This document shows, piece by piece, positions 15,384 through 25,931 of a stretch of 63,140 bases of DNA; the first letter of the stretch is position 1; every line of letters begins with the position of its first letter. The position numbers were made by a program, and so were the translations under genes. The notes under the pieces are model-generated. The model made no database searches and was not told the origin of the DNA. It saw nothing but the letters and a program-made list of their open reading frames with translations. The stretch comes from a bacterium BMS3Bbin14. Lineage in GTDB: Bacteria > Desulfobacterota > Desulfobulbia > Desulfobulbales > Desulfobulbaceae. The stretch is from positions 1 through 63,140 of the forward strand of contig BDTX01000023.1 in the NCBI GenBank assembly GCA_002897615.1. The letters are read 5' to 3'.

Positions 15384-17726
15384 TTACGATTTTAATCGGT
15401 GCCTGAACACCGTTTCACGGAAAAACCGGGTGAGCCCGTTCCGGCGGCCGACAATCCGGACCTGTTCGGGGATCAGGTCCGAAACCTTGTCTCGCAAAAT
15501 TGACATCTTATACTCGATATGACCGGCAAACCTGTTGTCCAGGTACCAGGCATAGAAGAGGCCGAACAGGAGTCCCGGCGGCGTAAAGCCCTCTTCACCG
15601 TTCACCAGCCGGGTATAGAGCAGCGGATTGTTTTGCGAGACGCGCATGCGGGCGAGCTGCAGATACGTTTTCAGCTCGTCGCCGACCAGGAAACTGTTGC
15701 AGTCCCGGGGCTCTCTCAGGGTCAGGCGGAAAACCCGGCCGATACTCTCTCCTTCAGCGTGAACATCCGCCATCCGTTTCTCCCGGGCATAATTGCCGAG
15801 AAGCGACTCGCCAAGGGCCACGAGAAAGGCCATTTCAAAATGGCCGTGATTTTCAAGCTGGTCCCGGCGGATTGTAATACAACCGTTCAACGGGTCATAA
15901 AAGGAAAAGACATTGTCCCACTGCTGGCAGCGCCGCCAGCGGGCGGAATCCACCAGGATAATGCCCTGGACGAATTGCAGGTGCTGAAGCAGAATATCAT
16001 GGTGGTGCCAGATCACCTCGGCGACGCGTTCAAACAGCCGTAACCGCTCATCCCCGGGCAGGGACTGCGTCAGCCCGGCCCGGCCGGTAACCTGTTGCCA
16101 GGTAAGGCCCCGGAGCCAGGCCCTGATGGAATGGTAGCGTTGACAGGGAAGGGCCAGGTCGTCCCGGACAAGGGGGCTGGTTTCCCCCGGGCCGGGGATG
16201 GTTGTGCCCCGGGGATTCGGGGCAAGCAAGCCATGGGCGTTCAGGTTCCAAAGGGTTCGGATCGACATGGCCAGGGCATCGGGATCGTGCTGGATAACCC
16301 GGCGCCGGGAAAGCATTTCCTTGGAAAAAATGCAGGCCTCCACCGGTTCGAAACCCATCTCGCGCAAGGGCTGCCGGTCCAGGTAAATAGGCTCCTTGTC
16401 TTCCAGCGCATAGTTCCGCAAGACGGAGCCGGGGATATCCCCGAGTCCCAGGGCCAGGACATGAGAGAACAGTTGCCCGACCCCGCCCGGGATGTTCCGG
16501 GCATAGGCCCGGATGAGATCGGAGACATGAAACTTGCGCTCCGGCGCATCACGGGCGGCATCGGTTTCCCCTTTTTGCACCCAGATATTGGCAATCAGCA
16601 GTTTCAAGGCCCGGTCGTTCGCCCTGACCGTTTCGGCCAGGCCGGGGATCTGCAGAATGGGGACAACGGAAGAGTAGAGACTGCCGGGCGCAAAGATTAT
16701 AATATCCGCCTCGCCGATGACCTGGCGGACCAGGGGCGGCAGACGGGGAGGACGGAAAAACCTGACAATGACCCGGTCGACCGGATAACCCCGCCGGGCA
16801 TGGCCGGATTTATACTCACCGGTCGCCAGCACCCCGTTGCCGTACAGGATCTGCAACTGGGCGGAGGTTGTGGTACAGGGCAGAACCGCCCGGGCCGGTG
16901 CGCCGAGGCGGGACGACAGCGCGGCCAGGCCGCGAATGGTGGCCTCGTCGATTGCCTCGTCATCGGCCGCCAGCTCGGTATGACTTGCGGCCGGATCAAG
17001 GTGCTCGTAAATGGCACTGGCCAGGAGCAGATTCCCCAAGCATTGCGGGCGGTCAAGGGTTGGGGCCAGGCGGCGGTCGGCAAACAGCCGCCCGGCAAGC
17101 TCACGGAGGAACAGGTCCAGCGCCGCCGGCAACCGGCCCGGGCCGAGACCGGCGGCGGCCAGCATTTCGTCGCCGGAACCCGGCCGGCCCGTGAAGCGGT
17201 AATTGAAAATCGCGTGCAGCTGACCGGCGAGCCGGACGGCCCCGGAATCGTCCAGGCCATACCGTTCTTTTATTTTCTCCCGGCGGATGGAGGAAAGTAA
17301 AACATGTCGCAGGTCACCAAGGGCGACCAGGGGAAGCTCCTTGAGCAGCTCGCCCGAGGAACCGCCGTCATCGGTCACGCAGACGATGCTGTTGATTTGG
17401 GGAAAGATCTCCTTGAGCCCGGTAAAGGGCGCGGCACACCAGTCCGCCTGCCGGGAATCGCCGCCGATTATATTGGACAGGCCCGTGCCGCCGCCGAATA
17501 TCACGACCTTGAGATCACGGGTATCGACATCGAAAAACTGCGGCATAAATTCCTGGAACAGATTGGTCAGCCTGGAGGACGGACTGGGAGGCGGTCCGTT
17601 CAGCACCAGGCTGATCATTTTTTCCGCCAAGCTGCCGTCGGGCAGAAAATCAAGCAACGACAGGTTCTGCCCGGCCAGGGTTGCCAGGACCTTCGTAAAA
17701 ACCTCTTTTTCTGAGTCTCTCTCCAT
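15384..17726 (-). CDS. YvcK/CofD-family protein with long C-terminal extension
   Basis: 780 residues. The middle part carries the YvcK/CofD fold: VVIFGGGTGLSN (about 73-84), VCVTDDGGSSGEL (about 115-128), LGDLRHVLLSS, CLGNLLLASAIY and an IIFAPGSLYSSVVP loop. YvcK proteins bind UDP-sugars and help route carbon to the cell wall; CofD transfers phospholactate. Usual family length is about 310-330, so the N-terminal 70 residues and roughly 300 C-terminal residues (about 480-780) are extra. I cannot assign the C-terminal part. It lies downstream of mdh and kdsB on the same strand, 12 bp from mdh. Confidence 0.75.
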   Translation of the reverse strand: MERDSEKEVFTKVLATLAGQNLSLLDFLPDGSLAEKMISLVLNGPPPSPSSRLTNLFQEFMPQFFDVDTRDLKVVIFGGGTGLSNIIGGDSRQADWCAAPFTGLKEIFPQINSIVCVTDDGGSSGELLKELPLVALGDLRHVLLSSIRREKIKERYGLDDSGAVRLAGQLHAIFNYRFTGRPGSGDEMLAAAGLGPGRLPAALDLFLRELAGRLFADRRLAPTLDRPQCLGNLLLASAIYEHLDPAASHTELAADDEAIDEATIRGLAALSSRLGAPARAVLPCTTTSAQLQILYGNGVLATGEYKSGHARRGYPVDRVIVRFFRPPRLPPLVRQVIGEADIIIFAPGSLYSSVVPILQIPGLAETVRANDRALKLLIANIWVQKGETDAARDAPERKFHVSDLIRAYARNIPGGVGQLFSHVLALGLGDIPGSVLRNYALEDKEPIYLDRQPLREMGFEPVEACIFSKEMLSRRRVIQHDPDALAMSIRTLWNLNAHGLLAPNPRGTTIPGPGETSPLVRDDLALPCQRYHSIRAWLRGLTWQQVTGRAGLTQSLPGDERLRLFERVAEVIWHHHDILLQHLQFVQGIILVDSARWRRCQQWDNVFSFYDPLNGCITIRRDQLENHGHFEMAFLVALGESLLGNYAREKRMADVHAEGESIGRVFRLTLREPRDCNSFLVGDELKTYLQLARMRVSQNNPLLYTRLVNGEEGFTPPGLLFGLFYAWYLDNRFAGHIEYKMSILRDKVSDLIPEQVRIVGRRNGLTRFFRETVFRHRLKS

Positions 17727-17738
17727 GATCCCCGGATT

Positions 17739-18665
17739 CTACAGGCCTGTGGCCGCCGTCTGTTTTGCTACGGCCTGGACGGACAGCTTAAGGGCGGCCC
17801 GTTCAGCATCGGTCAGGGCAAACTCGAGAATCCGCTCAACGCCGCCGGCGCCCAGAACCACCGGAACGCCCAGGAAACAGCCTGATATCCCGAACTCGCC
17901 TTCAAGATAGGCGGCGCAGGGAAGAACCCGGCGGCTATCATGCAACACGGCCTCCGCCATCTCGACGGCGGCGAGACCGGGGGTATAAAAAGCACTGCCG
18001 GTCTTGAGATGATTGACGATTTCAATCCCGCCCATCTGCGTCCGCTTCACGATCTCTTCAATCTCGGCCGTTGGCAGGAGATCGGTAACCGGCACCCCCG
18101 CCACATTGGCAAGACGAACAAGGGGCAGCATATTGTCGCCGTGAATACCCATGACCGGCGCATAGACATCCTGGGGTGCCACGCCGATGGCATCGGCAAG
18201 AAAGGTTCGGTAGCGGGCGGAATCAAGGACGCCGGCCATGCCGACGATACGGTGCCGGGCCAGGCCGCCGGCCTTGAAGGCCGTGTGTACCATGGCATCG
18301 ATGGGGTTGGTCACCACGATCATGAAACAGTCGGGCGAATACCTGACCGCCTCCTCGGCGCATGATTTGACGATGGCCACATTTTTAGACAGCAGGTCAT
18401 CCCTGGACATGCCGGGCTTGCGGGCCAGGCCGGCGGTGATAATCACCACGTCGGAACCGGCGGTGTCGGCATAATCGTTGGAGCCCCGGACGGTGCCGGA
18501 AAAACCATGCAAAGGACCGGACTCCCAGAGATCAAGGGCCTTACCCTGGGGAATACCTTCCATGACATCAAGCAGCACGACGTTGCCGAGCTTGCGGACC
18601 AGGGCCCAGTGCGCCGCGGTGGCGCCGACATTGCCGGCACCGATTATAGTTATCTTATTTTTCAT
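17739..18665 (-). CDS. mdh: Malate dehydrogenase
   Basis: 308 residues from the ATG at 18665, which has a strong AGGAG. The longer frame to 18800 reads through a repeat and is rejected. NAD-dependent oxidation of malate to oxaloacetate (TCA cycle, or its reductive branch in sulfate reducers). Rossmann motif GAGNVGATAA at about 8-17, substrate arginines in ARKPGMSR (about 83-90), NPIDAM, and the catalytic His in MGIHGDNMLPL. The Arg-rich loop indicates malate rather than lactate as substrate. Upstream DNA contains a truncated MITE end (18696-18741). Confidence 0.93.
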   Translation of the reverse strand: MKNKITIIGAGNVGATAAHWALVRKLGNVVLLDVMEGIPQGKALDLWESGPLHGFSGTVRGSNDYADTAGSDVVIITAGLARKPGMSRDDLLSKNVAIVKSCAEEAVRYSPDCFMIVVTNPIDAMVHTAFKAGGLARHRIVGMAGVLDSARYRTFLADAIGVAPQDVYAPVMGIHGDNMLPLVRLANVAGVPVTDLLPTAEIEEIVKRTQMGGIEIVNHLKTGSAFYTPGLAAVEMAEAVLHDSRRVLPCAAYLEGEFGISGCFLGVPVVLGAGGVERILEFALTDAERAALKLSVQAVAKQTAATGL

Positions 18666-18695
18666 GCTCTCCTCTTTTTTTGGTGACTTAATAGA

Positions 18696-18741
18696 CCTGA
18701 ATCCGTGAGCGTTCGAGAACGGTGCAGATGCAAGGCGGCAA
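18696..18741 (-). repeat. Truncated IS1380-type MITE (right end only)
   Basis: CCTGAATCCGTGAGCGTTCG starts the right end of the MITE; similarity continues for about 46 bp to GGCGGCAAC and then stops. No left end is found nearby. It lies between the kdsB stop and the mdh start. Confidence 0.75.
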
Positions 18742-18806
18742 CTATTCCCGGACGAAGCTCGGTGTCCGCGAAAATTTTCATTGTTCGTTGGTCCACTCAA
18801 ACTTGG

Positions 18807-19568
18807 TTAATTGCCCTGCGACAGCAGGAACTTTTCGACCCTTTCAATGTCTTTTGGTGTATCGACCTCAATGGAATCGTGCTCGGTCAGCACCACCCGG
18901 ATGGTGTAGCCGTATTCCAGGGCCCGAAGCTGTTCAAGCTTTTCAAAATGCTCCCATTCCCCCTCCGGCAGGCCGACGAAGGTCAGCAGAAATCCTTTGC
19001 GGTAGGCGTAAAAGCCGAGATGCTTATAGTATGTCGGCCTGATTTTTTCTTCCGGATTCCGTTGAAAGGGAATAGCGGACCTGGAAAAATACAAGGCGTT
19101 TCCACGACGGTCAAATACTGTTTTGACGTGATTGGGATCATGAATCTCTTCCGGCCGGACAATCTTATAAATCAAGGTCGACATGGGCAGGGCCGGGTCG
19201 GCCAGCAACGGCCGGGCCACCTGTTCCACAATTTCAGCCGGAAAAAGCGGCTGATCGCCCTGAATATTGACAACCACGTCATGCTCGGAGATGCCCAGCC
19301 GTTCGGCCGCCTCAGCCAGCCGGTCGGTTCCGGAAACATGGTCGGCGCGGGTCATCACCACCTCGCCGCCAAAGGACCGGACGGCAGCGGCGATACGCTC
19401 ATCATCCGTAGCCACGACAACCCGGGACAGCAGGTCCAGCCCCATTGCCCGTTCCACTACATGCTGGATCATGGACTTGCCCAGGATAGGCGCCAGGGGC
19501 TTACCTTCAAAACGGTTGGAATGGTAGCGCGCCGGAATAATGGCCACCACTTTTGTCTTCTCTTCCAT
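18807..19568 (-). CDS. kdsB: 3-deoxy-manno-octulosonate cytidylyltransferase
   Basis: 253 residues. Makes CMP-KDO from CTP and KDO for the LPS inner core. The nucleotidyltransferase start IIPARYHSNRFEGKPL (about 10-25), VVVATDDERI, VMTRADHVSGTDRLAEA, VNIQGDQPLFP and GFYAYRKGFL are diagnostic. ATG 19568 follows a purine-rich AGAGAGGGAG. Length matches the family (about 245-255). It points to a classical LPS-containing outer membrane. A consensus TATAAT on the minus strand at 19655-19660 might be its -10 element, but no clear -35 is present. Confidence 0.93.
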   Translation of the reverse strand: MEEKTKVVAIIPARYHSNRFEGKPLAPILGKSMIQHVVERAMGLDLLSRVVVATDDERIAAAVRSFGGEVVMTRADHVSGTDRLAEAAERLGISEHDVVVNIQGDQPLFPAEIVEQVARPLLADPALPMSTLIYKIVRPEEIHDPNHVKTVFDRRGNALYFSRSAIPFQRNPEEKIRPTYYKHLGFYAYRKGFLLTFVGLPEGEWEHFEKLEQLRALEYGYTIRVVLTEHDSIEVDTPKDIERVEKFLLSQGN

Positions 19569-19874
19569 CTCCCTCTCTGTGAATTTAATTAACCTTTTAT
19601 TTTACATTTACGAAGTCGAAATAGCAACCGGGCAAATCCGCCGGACAGGGCGGAATTATAGAGACAGGGAAGTATCGCACGCCAGATGTCTCAAGAGCAG
19701 CGATCCATGCCCGCATCATTATTGCGACCGGCTGTCAAGGTAAAATAACCGAAGTTTCCCGTTTCTCCCAAATTTTTAACATATTTAATTTACGCGATAA
19801 AGATATATCGCTGTTGGTTGTATGAATAGAATCAGGAGAGCAGGTAAAAAGGCCCCTCCTGCCGCAAATAAAAA
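19569..19874. other. Intergenic DNA with no recognised gene
   Basis: Starts of kdsB (minus) and lolC (plus) diverge across 19569-20202. This left half shows no credible gene; the right half holds a MITE. Confidence 0.4.
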
Positions 19875-20026
19875 GTAACCGTTCACCTGCACCCCATCTT
19901 TGTCCGTTTCGCCCTCCTCAGGTACAGGGAGTACACCTCGGAGGGCGAAACGAACAAATCCGGGGCACATCTGAACGGTTACAGTTACGAGTTGAGGGTA
20001 GTTTATTGCCTCTGGTGAACGGTTAC
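19875..20026 (+). mobile_element. IS66-type MITE, 152 bp, copy 2
   Basis: Same 152-bp element as 781-932 with about two base changes. Perfect ends GTAACCGTTCACC and GGTGAACGGTTAC; 8-bp target duplications AATAAAAA at 19867-19874 and 20027-20034. It sits upstream of lolC and may affect its promoter spacing. Confidence 0.87.
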
Positions 20027-20202
20027 AATAAAAAGCAAAAAAGCAATCAGCACAATTCCTCTGTGGACACTTTGAGAGTGAAAGGGTACATTCGGCAACA
20101 ATCTTTTTACTCCCGGTAAAGGTCGGAAGACCGCAGGGGGTGGATAAATTTTGTCGCCACAACAAAGCTTAATAATTTTCCAGGGATTTAACGCTACCCT
20201 CC

Positions 20203-21426
20203 ATGTCATTTGAATGGTTTGTCAGCCGCCGGTATCTTCGGGCCAAACGCAAGCAGAAATTCGTCTCTCTGATCTCCCTGATCTCGGTCATCGGAGTGGC
20301 GGTCGGGGTGCTGGCGCTTATCGTGGTGCTGGCGGTGTACACCGGTTTTACCGAAGGTCTGCGTAACCAGATCATCGGCATCAATGCCCACATCCTGGTC
20401 CAGCGCTATGGCGCAAATATTGATAATCCGGACGAATTAGTCCGCCGGCTGGAAACGATAAAAGGGGTGGCGGCGGCGGCCCCCTATATTTACGGCCAGG
20501 CCCTGATCACCTCCAATCACGGCTCCACCGGCGTGGTCCTGCGGGGCATCGACCCCAGGAGCGCGGAGCGGGTCATCAACATCGGCAAGGATATGAAGAC
20601 CGGCCGCCTGAAAAACCTGGACCGGACCAAGGGGAGCCCCGGCATCGTTCTCGGCCGGGAACTGGCCAGGCAGCTCGGCGTCGGCCGGGGAAGCAGGATC
20701 AGGCTTATATCGCCGAACGGCCCGCTCTCGCCCATGGGCATCCTCCCCATGATCCGTACCTGCAAAGTCATCGGCATCTTTGAAACCGGAATGTTCGAGT
20801 ACGACTCGACCCTGGCCTTTATCAGCCTGAACACGGCCCGCAGCCTGACCGGCATGACGCGCGGGGTGGACGGGCTCGAGGTGCGGGTCACCGATATCGA
20901 CCAGGCGGGCAGCATCGCCGCCAAGATCAGGAAACAGCTTGGCCGGGGCTATTCGGTCCGCGACTGGATGCAGATCAACCGGAATCTCTTTGCCGCGCTC
21001 AAACTGGAGAAGACCGGCATTTTCATCGCCCTCGACCTGATTATCCTGGTGGCCGCGCTCAACATTATCAGCGCGCTGGTCATGGTGGTTATGGAAAAAA
21101 CCCGCGACATTGCCATTCTTAAATCCATGGGCGCGACAACCGGGTCCATCATGCGCATCTTCTTTTACCAGGGCGCGGTAATCGGCCTGACCGGCACCCT
21201 GCTCGGGGTCATGGGCGGCCTCGGCCTCTGCGCCATCCTCAAACGCTACAAATTGATCGAACTGCCCCGTAACGTCTATCCCATGTCCACCCTGCCCATC
21301 CAGGTGGTGCCGAGCGATGTCACCATCATTGCCGTGTCGGCAATACTAATTACCCTGGCCGCCACCCTGTACCCTTCCTGGAAGGCGTCCAAAATCCAAC
21401 CGGCAGAGGCCCTGACCTATGAGTGA
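20203..21426 (+). CDS. lolC: Lipoprotein-releasing ABC permease (LolC/LolE type)
   Basis: 407 residues. Inner-membrane permease that extracts lipoproteins for transfer to LolA. The N-terminal FEWFVSRRYLRAKRKQKFVS motif is typical of LolC/E. A membrane helix lies at about 25-50, a periplasmic domain at about 55-270, then three helices with EKTRDIAILKSMGATTGSIM at about 297-316. The gene overlaps lolD by 8 bp. Only one permease is present, as in species where LolC homodimers replace LolCE. Initiation is assigned to ATG 20203. Confidence 0.9.
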   Translation: MSFEWFVSRRYLRAKRKQKFVSLISLISVIGVAVGVLALIVVLAVYTGFTEGLRNQIIGINAHILVQRYGANIDNPDELVRRLETIKGVAAAAPYIYGQALITSNHGSTGVVLRGIDPRSAERVINIGKDMKTGRLKNLDRTKGSPGIVLGRELARQLGVGRGSRIRLISPNGPLSPMGILPMIRTCKVIGIFETGMFEYDSTLAFISLNTARSLTGMTRGVDGLEVRVTDIDQAGSIAAKIRKQLGRGYSVRDWMQINRNLFAALKLEKTGIFIALDLIILVAALNIISALVMVVMEKTRDIAILKSMGATTGSIMRIFFYQGAVIGLTGTLLGVMGGLGLCAILKRYKLIELPRNVYPMSTLPIQVVPSDVTIIAVSAILITLAATLYPSWKASKIQPAEALTYE

Positions 21427-22126
21427 AACAGCGGCAAAAACAGCCGCCGCCGACCGGATAATCCTTGAGGCCGAGGACATTCACAAATCATTTGTCAGCG
21501 GCAACAACACGGTCGAGGTCTTGCGCGGCGTGGACCTGAGGGTGCGCCGGGGCGAGATGATCGCCATTGTCGGGGCCTCGGGTTCCGGCAAGACCACGTT
21601 ACTGCAGATCCTCGGCACCCTGGATACGCCGGACCGGGGCCGGCTGCTTTTCGAGGGCCGTGACCTGGCCGCTTTAAACGAGGCGGAGATCAGCCGGCAC
21701 CGGAACCGGAACATCGGCTTCATCTTCCAGTTTCATCACCTGCTGCCGGAATTTACCGCCCTGGAAAACATCATGATGCCGGGCCTGATTCGGGGACAGA
21801 AAAAAAGCGAACTGAAAAAACAGGCGCGGGAGATCCTCGATCAGATCAATTTCACCGACCGGGGACACCACCGCTGCAGCGAACTGTCAGGCGGCGAACA
21901 ACAGCGGGTTGCCCTGGCCCGGGCCCTGGTCATGCAGCCGACCATGCTCCTGGCCGACGAACCGACCGGCAATCTTGACTCGGCCGGCGGTCAGCGCATT
22001 TTCGACCTGTTACGCAACATGAGCCGCTCCCTGTCGCTCTCGGTCGTCATGGTTACCCATAACCTGGAACTGGCCGGGGCCATGGACCGCTGCCTGACCC
22101 TGAAAGACGGCATTCTCCATCACTGA
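21419..22126 (+). CDS. lolD: Lipoprotein-releasing ABC ATPase
   Basis: 235 residues. Powers LolC. Walker [10 protein letters not shown] (about 53-61), Q-loop [11 protein letters not shown], signature LSGGEQQR, Walker [12 protein letters not shown], and an H-loop in MVTHN. The HHLLPEF stretch after the Q-loop is characteristic of LolD. The start overlaps the end of lolC, so the two are translationally coupled. Confidence 0.92.
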   Translation: MSETAAKTAAADRIILEAEDIHKSFVSGNNTVEVLRGVDLRVRRGEMIAIVGASGSGKTTLLQILGTLDTPDRGRLLFEGRDLAALNEAEISRHRNRNIGFIFQFHHLLPEFTALENIMMPGLIRGQKKSELKKQAREILDQINFTDRGHHRCSELSGGEQQRVALARALVMQPTMLLADEPTGNLDSAGGQRIFDLLRNMSRSLSLSVVMVTHNLELAGAMDRCLTLKDGILHH

Positions 22127-22169
22127 AAACGTCAGGGGCGGTGGTTTGAGGAGTTCGCCGGGCGGGGAT

Positions 22170-22207
22170 AGAACCTGTTGGGTTTCGTTCCTCTACCCAA
22201 CCTACAG
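22170..22207. repeat. REP-like palindrome
   Basis: A GTTGGGTTTCGTTCC...ACCCAACCTACAG inverted repeat. Motifs of this type are dispersed in many bacterial genomes. It lies just downstream of lolD; the role is unknown, and no T-tract follows. Confidence 0.45.
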
Positions 22208-22239
22208 ACTTACGGGGTTATACGATATTCGGCATGCGT

Positions 22240-22330
22240 CACCGGTGCCTCATATTTGCGCAGTTCCTGGCGCCCGCCATAGCCCATCTATGCGGGCGGA
22301 AGGAACCGCATGGGTGCCGGTGGCGGTTAC
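22240..22330 (-). repeat. Partial IS66-type MITE abutting asd
   Basis: Read on the minus strand this begins GTAACCGCCACCGGCACCC, then GGTTCC-TTCC-GCCCGCATAGA, and ends in GAGGCACCGGTGACGC. It is the same family as 1153-1309. The outer GTAA on the minus strand supplies the TAA stop of asd (22327-22329). No 8-bp duplication is visible at the other side, so the far end is probably lost. Confidence 0.55.
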
Positions 22331-23442
22331 AGGTAATCAAGGATGATTTTCAGCATACGGCGTACCGGTTCCGCCGCCCCCCACAGGAGCTGGTCCCCGA
22401 CGCTGAAGGCGGTCAGGTAATCCGGGCCGATACTGAGCTTACGCAGACGGCCCACCGGGATATCCAGGGTCCCCGTCACCCGGGCCGGCGTCAGTTCCCG
22501 GAGCGTTTCTTCCTTGCTGTTTTCAACCAGGTAGCTCCAGTCGTTATGCGTGGCGATGGCCGACTCGATGTCGGCAAGGGGAATGTCCCGGTTCAGCTTG
22601 ATGGTGAAGGCCTGGCTGTGACAGCGCATGGAACCGATCCTCACGCAGCAGCCGTCGACCGGGATCGGCTGGTCCCGGCGGCCGAGGATCTTGTTGGTTT
22701 CCGCCCCACCCTTCCATTCTTCCCGGGTCTGACCATTCTCCATGGGCCGGTCGATCCAGGGCACCAGGCTGCCGGCCAGGGCCGTGCCGAAATTCTCGAC
22801 CGGGAAGTCAGTACTGCGCAGGGTGGAGATAACATTGCGGTCGATATCCAGGATGGCCGTGGCCGGGTCATCGAGCAGGGGGGCTGCCGCCTCGCCGATA
22901 CAGCGCATCTGGCCGACCAGTTCCCGCATGTTTTTCGCCCCGGCCCCGGAGGCGGCCTGATAGGTCATGGCGGTGAGCCACTTGACCCAGCCCCGGGCAA
23001 ACAGCCCCCCCAGGGCCATGAGCATCAGCGATACCGTACAGTTGCCGCCGATATAGTCCTTGATCCCGCGGGTCAGGGCCTGCTCGATCATCTGCCGGTT
23101 CACCGGGTCAAGGACAATGACCGAATCTTTTTCCATCCGCAGGGTGGAGGCCGCATCGAGCCAGTACCCCTGCCAGTTGTTTTTGCGCAGCTCGGGATAG
23201 ACCGCGCTGGTATAGCCGCCGCCCTGACAGGACAGGATCACGTCCAGTTCCTGCAGCAGTCCGGTATCATGGGCGTCAAGAAGCTCATGGCTTGCGCCGT
23301 TTATCTCCGGACCCGCTTCTCCGGCCTGCGAGGTGGAAAAAAAGCGGACTTCATACCCCTGGAAATCATCCTCCTGCCGCATCCGTTCCATCAGGACCGA
23401 ACCGACCATGCCCCGCCATCCTATAATTCCCACTTTTTTCAT
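22327..23442 (-). CDS. asd: Aspartate-semialdehyde dehydrogenase
   Basis: 371 residues starting at [17 protein letters not shown] (ATG 23442; the longer frame overlaps the upstream gene). Reduces aspartyl phosphate to the semialdehyde for lysine, threonine, methionine and diaminopimelate. The NADP-binding GWRGMVGS (about 8-15), catalytic Cys in [13 protein letters not shown] (about 132), and HSQAF motif are present. It has the proteobacterial-type length (about 370). The stop codon comes from a MITE end. The upstream PRPP-synthetase-like gene stops 4 bp before this ATG. Confidence 0.93.
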   Translation of the reverse strand: MKKVGIIGWRGMVGSVLMERMRQEDDFQGYEVRFFSTSQAGEAGPEINGASHELLDAHDTGLLQELDVILSCQGGGYTSAVYPELRKNNWQGYWLDAASTLRMEKDSVIVLDPVNRQMIEQALTRGIKDYIGGNCTVSLMLMALGGLFARGWVKWLTAMTYQAASGAGAKNMRELVGQMRCIGEAAAPLLDDPATAILDIDRNVISTLRSTDFPVENFGTALAGSLVPWIDRPMENGQTREEWKGGAETNKILGRRDQPIPVDGCCVRIGSMRCHSQAFTIKLNRDIPLADIESAIATHNDWSYLVENSKEETLRELTPARVTGTLDIPVGRLRKLSIGPDYLTAFSVGDQLLWGAAEPVRRMLKIILDYL

Positions 23443-23446
23443 ACTG

Positions 23447-24394
23447 TTACTCCGCCGCCTCAAAAAAATTTTCAATTCGCAGATAATGAACCAACTCCCG
23501 GGCAATCAGCGGCGCCACGGAAAAAATATCGAGCAGATCGTCACTGTGCCTGCCCGGGAAGGTGTCGGTGCCGATAATCCGGTCAATCCCCCGGGCGCGG
23601 AACCGGGCGCAGGCGTCACCGGCCAGCACCAGGTGGGTTGCCAGGATCAGGACCTTGACCGCGCCCGCCTCGTAGCAGCGATCAACGGTCTGCAGCATGG
23701 AACCGCCGGTGCGAATCATGTCATCGCAGATAATGGCCGTTTTTCCCCGCACCGCGCTGGACATCTGGCCGACAATGGTCCGGTCCACATCGTAGCGGTC
23801 CTTGTTGGCAGCCGTATGAGGACAGTCGAGCAGGCCGGCCAGCCGGGCCACCCGTTTACTGAACCCGTAATCAGGAGACACCAGGACGTAGTCGCTGAGG
23901 CCCATCTTTTGAATCTTCCGGGCCGCCAGGCTCTCGGTCCACACATGCCTGGTGCGGATTTCGCCGGCATGGGCATGCGACACCGCCTCGGAATGAAGAT
24001 CAACAAAGGCCACATAGTCGGGACGGCTGCGAAAAATCTGCCGGGTGCGGGTAATACCCTTGGGAATCTCGCCGGATTCCGGCCGGGCCCGCTCCATGGT
24101 CGAATAACCGAGGTAGGGGATCACCACGTTGACGGAGCCGCTGTTCCAGTAACGGCAGCCGGAGATCAGATCAACGAGTTCCTGGTGAGCGGCGTCATCG
24201 GGGGTCGCCGCGATGATGATGATATCCCGGCCGGAAATATCGCAGGGGAAGGCATGGTACACTTCACCATCGGCAAACTGTTTCATGGCCATCTGCGACA
24301 AGGGAAGCGCCAGCTCGACAGCCACCAGACCGGCCAGTTCCTGCGATGCCTGGTTGGCAAACAGCAGAATATTCTTTTGTTCCGTCATTTTCAT
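23447..24394 (-). CDS. Divergent ribose-phosphate pyrophosphokinase-like protein
   Basis: 315 residues. It has the two-domain PRPP synthetase plan: a VVIPYLGYS motif where canonical enzymes have PYFGYARQDRK, VDLHS, LVSPDYG, and the PRPP loop [13 protein letters not shown] (about 222-234). The catalytic flexible loop is changed to [16 protein letters not shown], so activity as a normal Prs is uncertain. It lies between leuB and asd with tight spacing (24 and 4 bp), which suggests co-transcription with amino-acid biosynthesis genes. Either PRPP supply or a regulatory PRPP-binding paralogue is possible. Confidence 0.75.
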   Translation of the reverse strand: MKMTEQKNILLFANQASQELAGLVAVELALPLSQMAMKQFADGEVYHAFPCDISGRDIIIIAATPDDAAHQELVDLISGCRYWNSGSVNVVIPYLGYSTMERARPESGEIPKGITRTRQIFRSRPDYVAFVDLHSEAVSHAHAGEIRTRHVWTESLAARKIQKMGLSDYVLVSPDYGFSKRVARLAGLLDCPHTAANKDRYDVDRTIVGQMSSAVRGKTAIICDDMIRTGGSMLQTVDRCYEAGAVKVLILATHLVLAGDACARFRARGIDRIIGTDTFPGRHSDDLLDIFSVAPLIARELVHYLRIENFFEAAE

Positions 24395-24417
24395 CCGTCC
24401 GTTGGCGCTTGACAGGA

Positions 24418-25931
<1,514 letters not shown>

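Noticed and set aside
16095..17300. 401-codon frame antisense to the YvcK-like gene
   Set aside because: Shadow frame; the minus-strand protein has conserved motifs throughout.
17739..18800. Longer mdh start at 18800
   Set aside because: The extra 45 codons are repeat and intergenic DNA; the start at 18665 has a strong ribosome site and begins at the Rossmann strand.
22234..23577. 447-codon frame antisense to asd
   Set aside because: Overlaps a full-length asd and a repeat; shadow composition.
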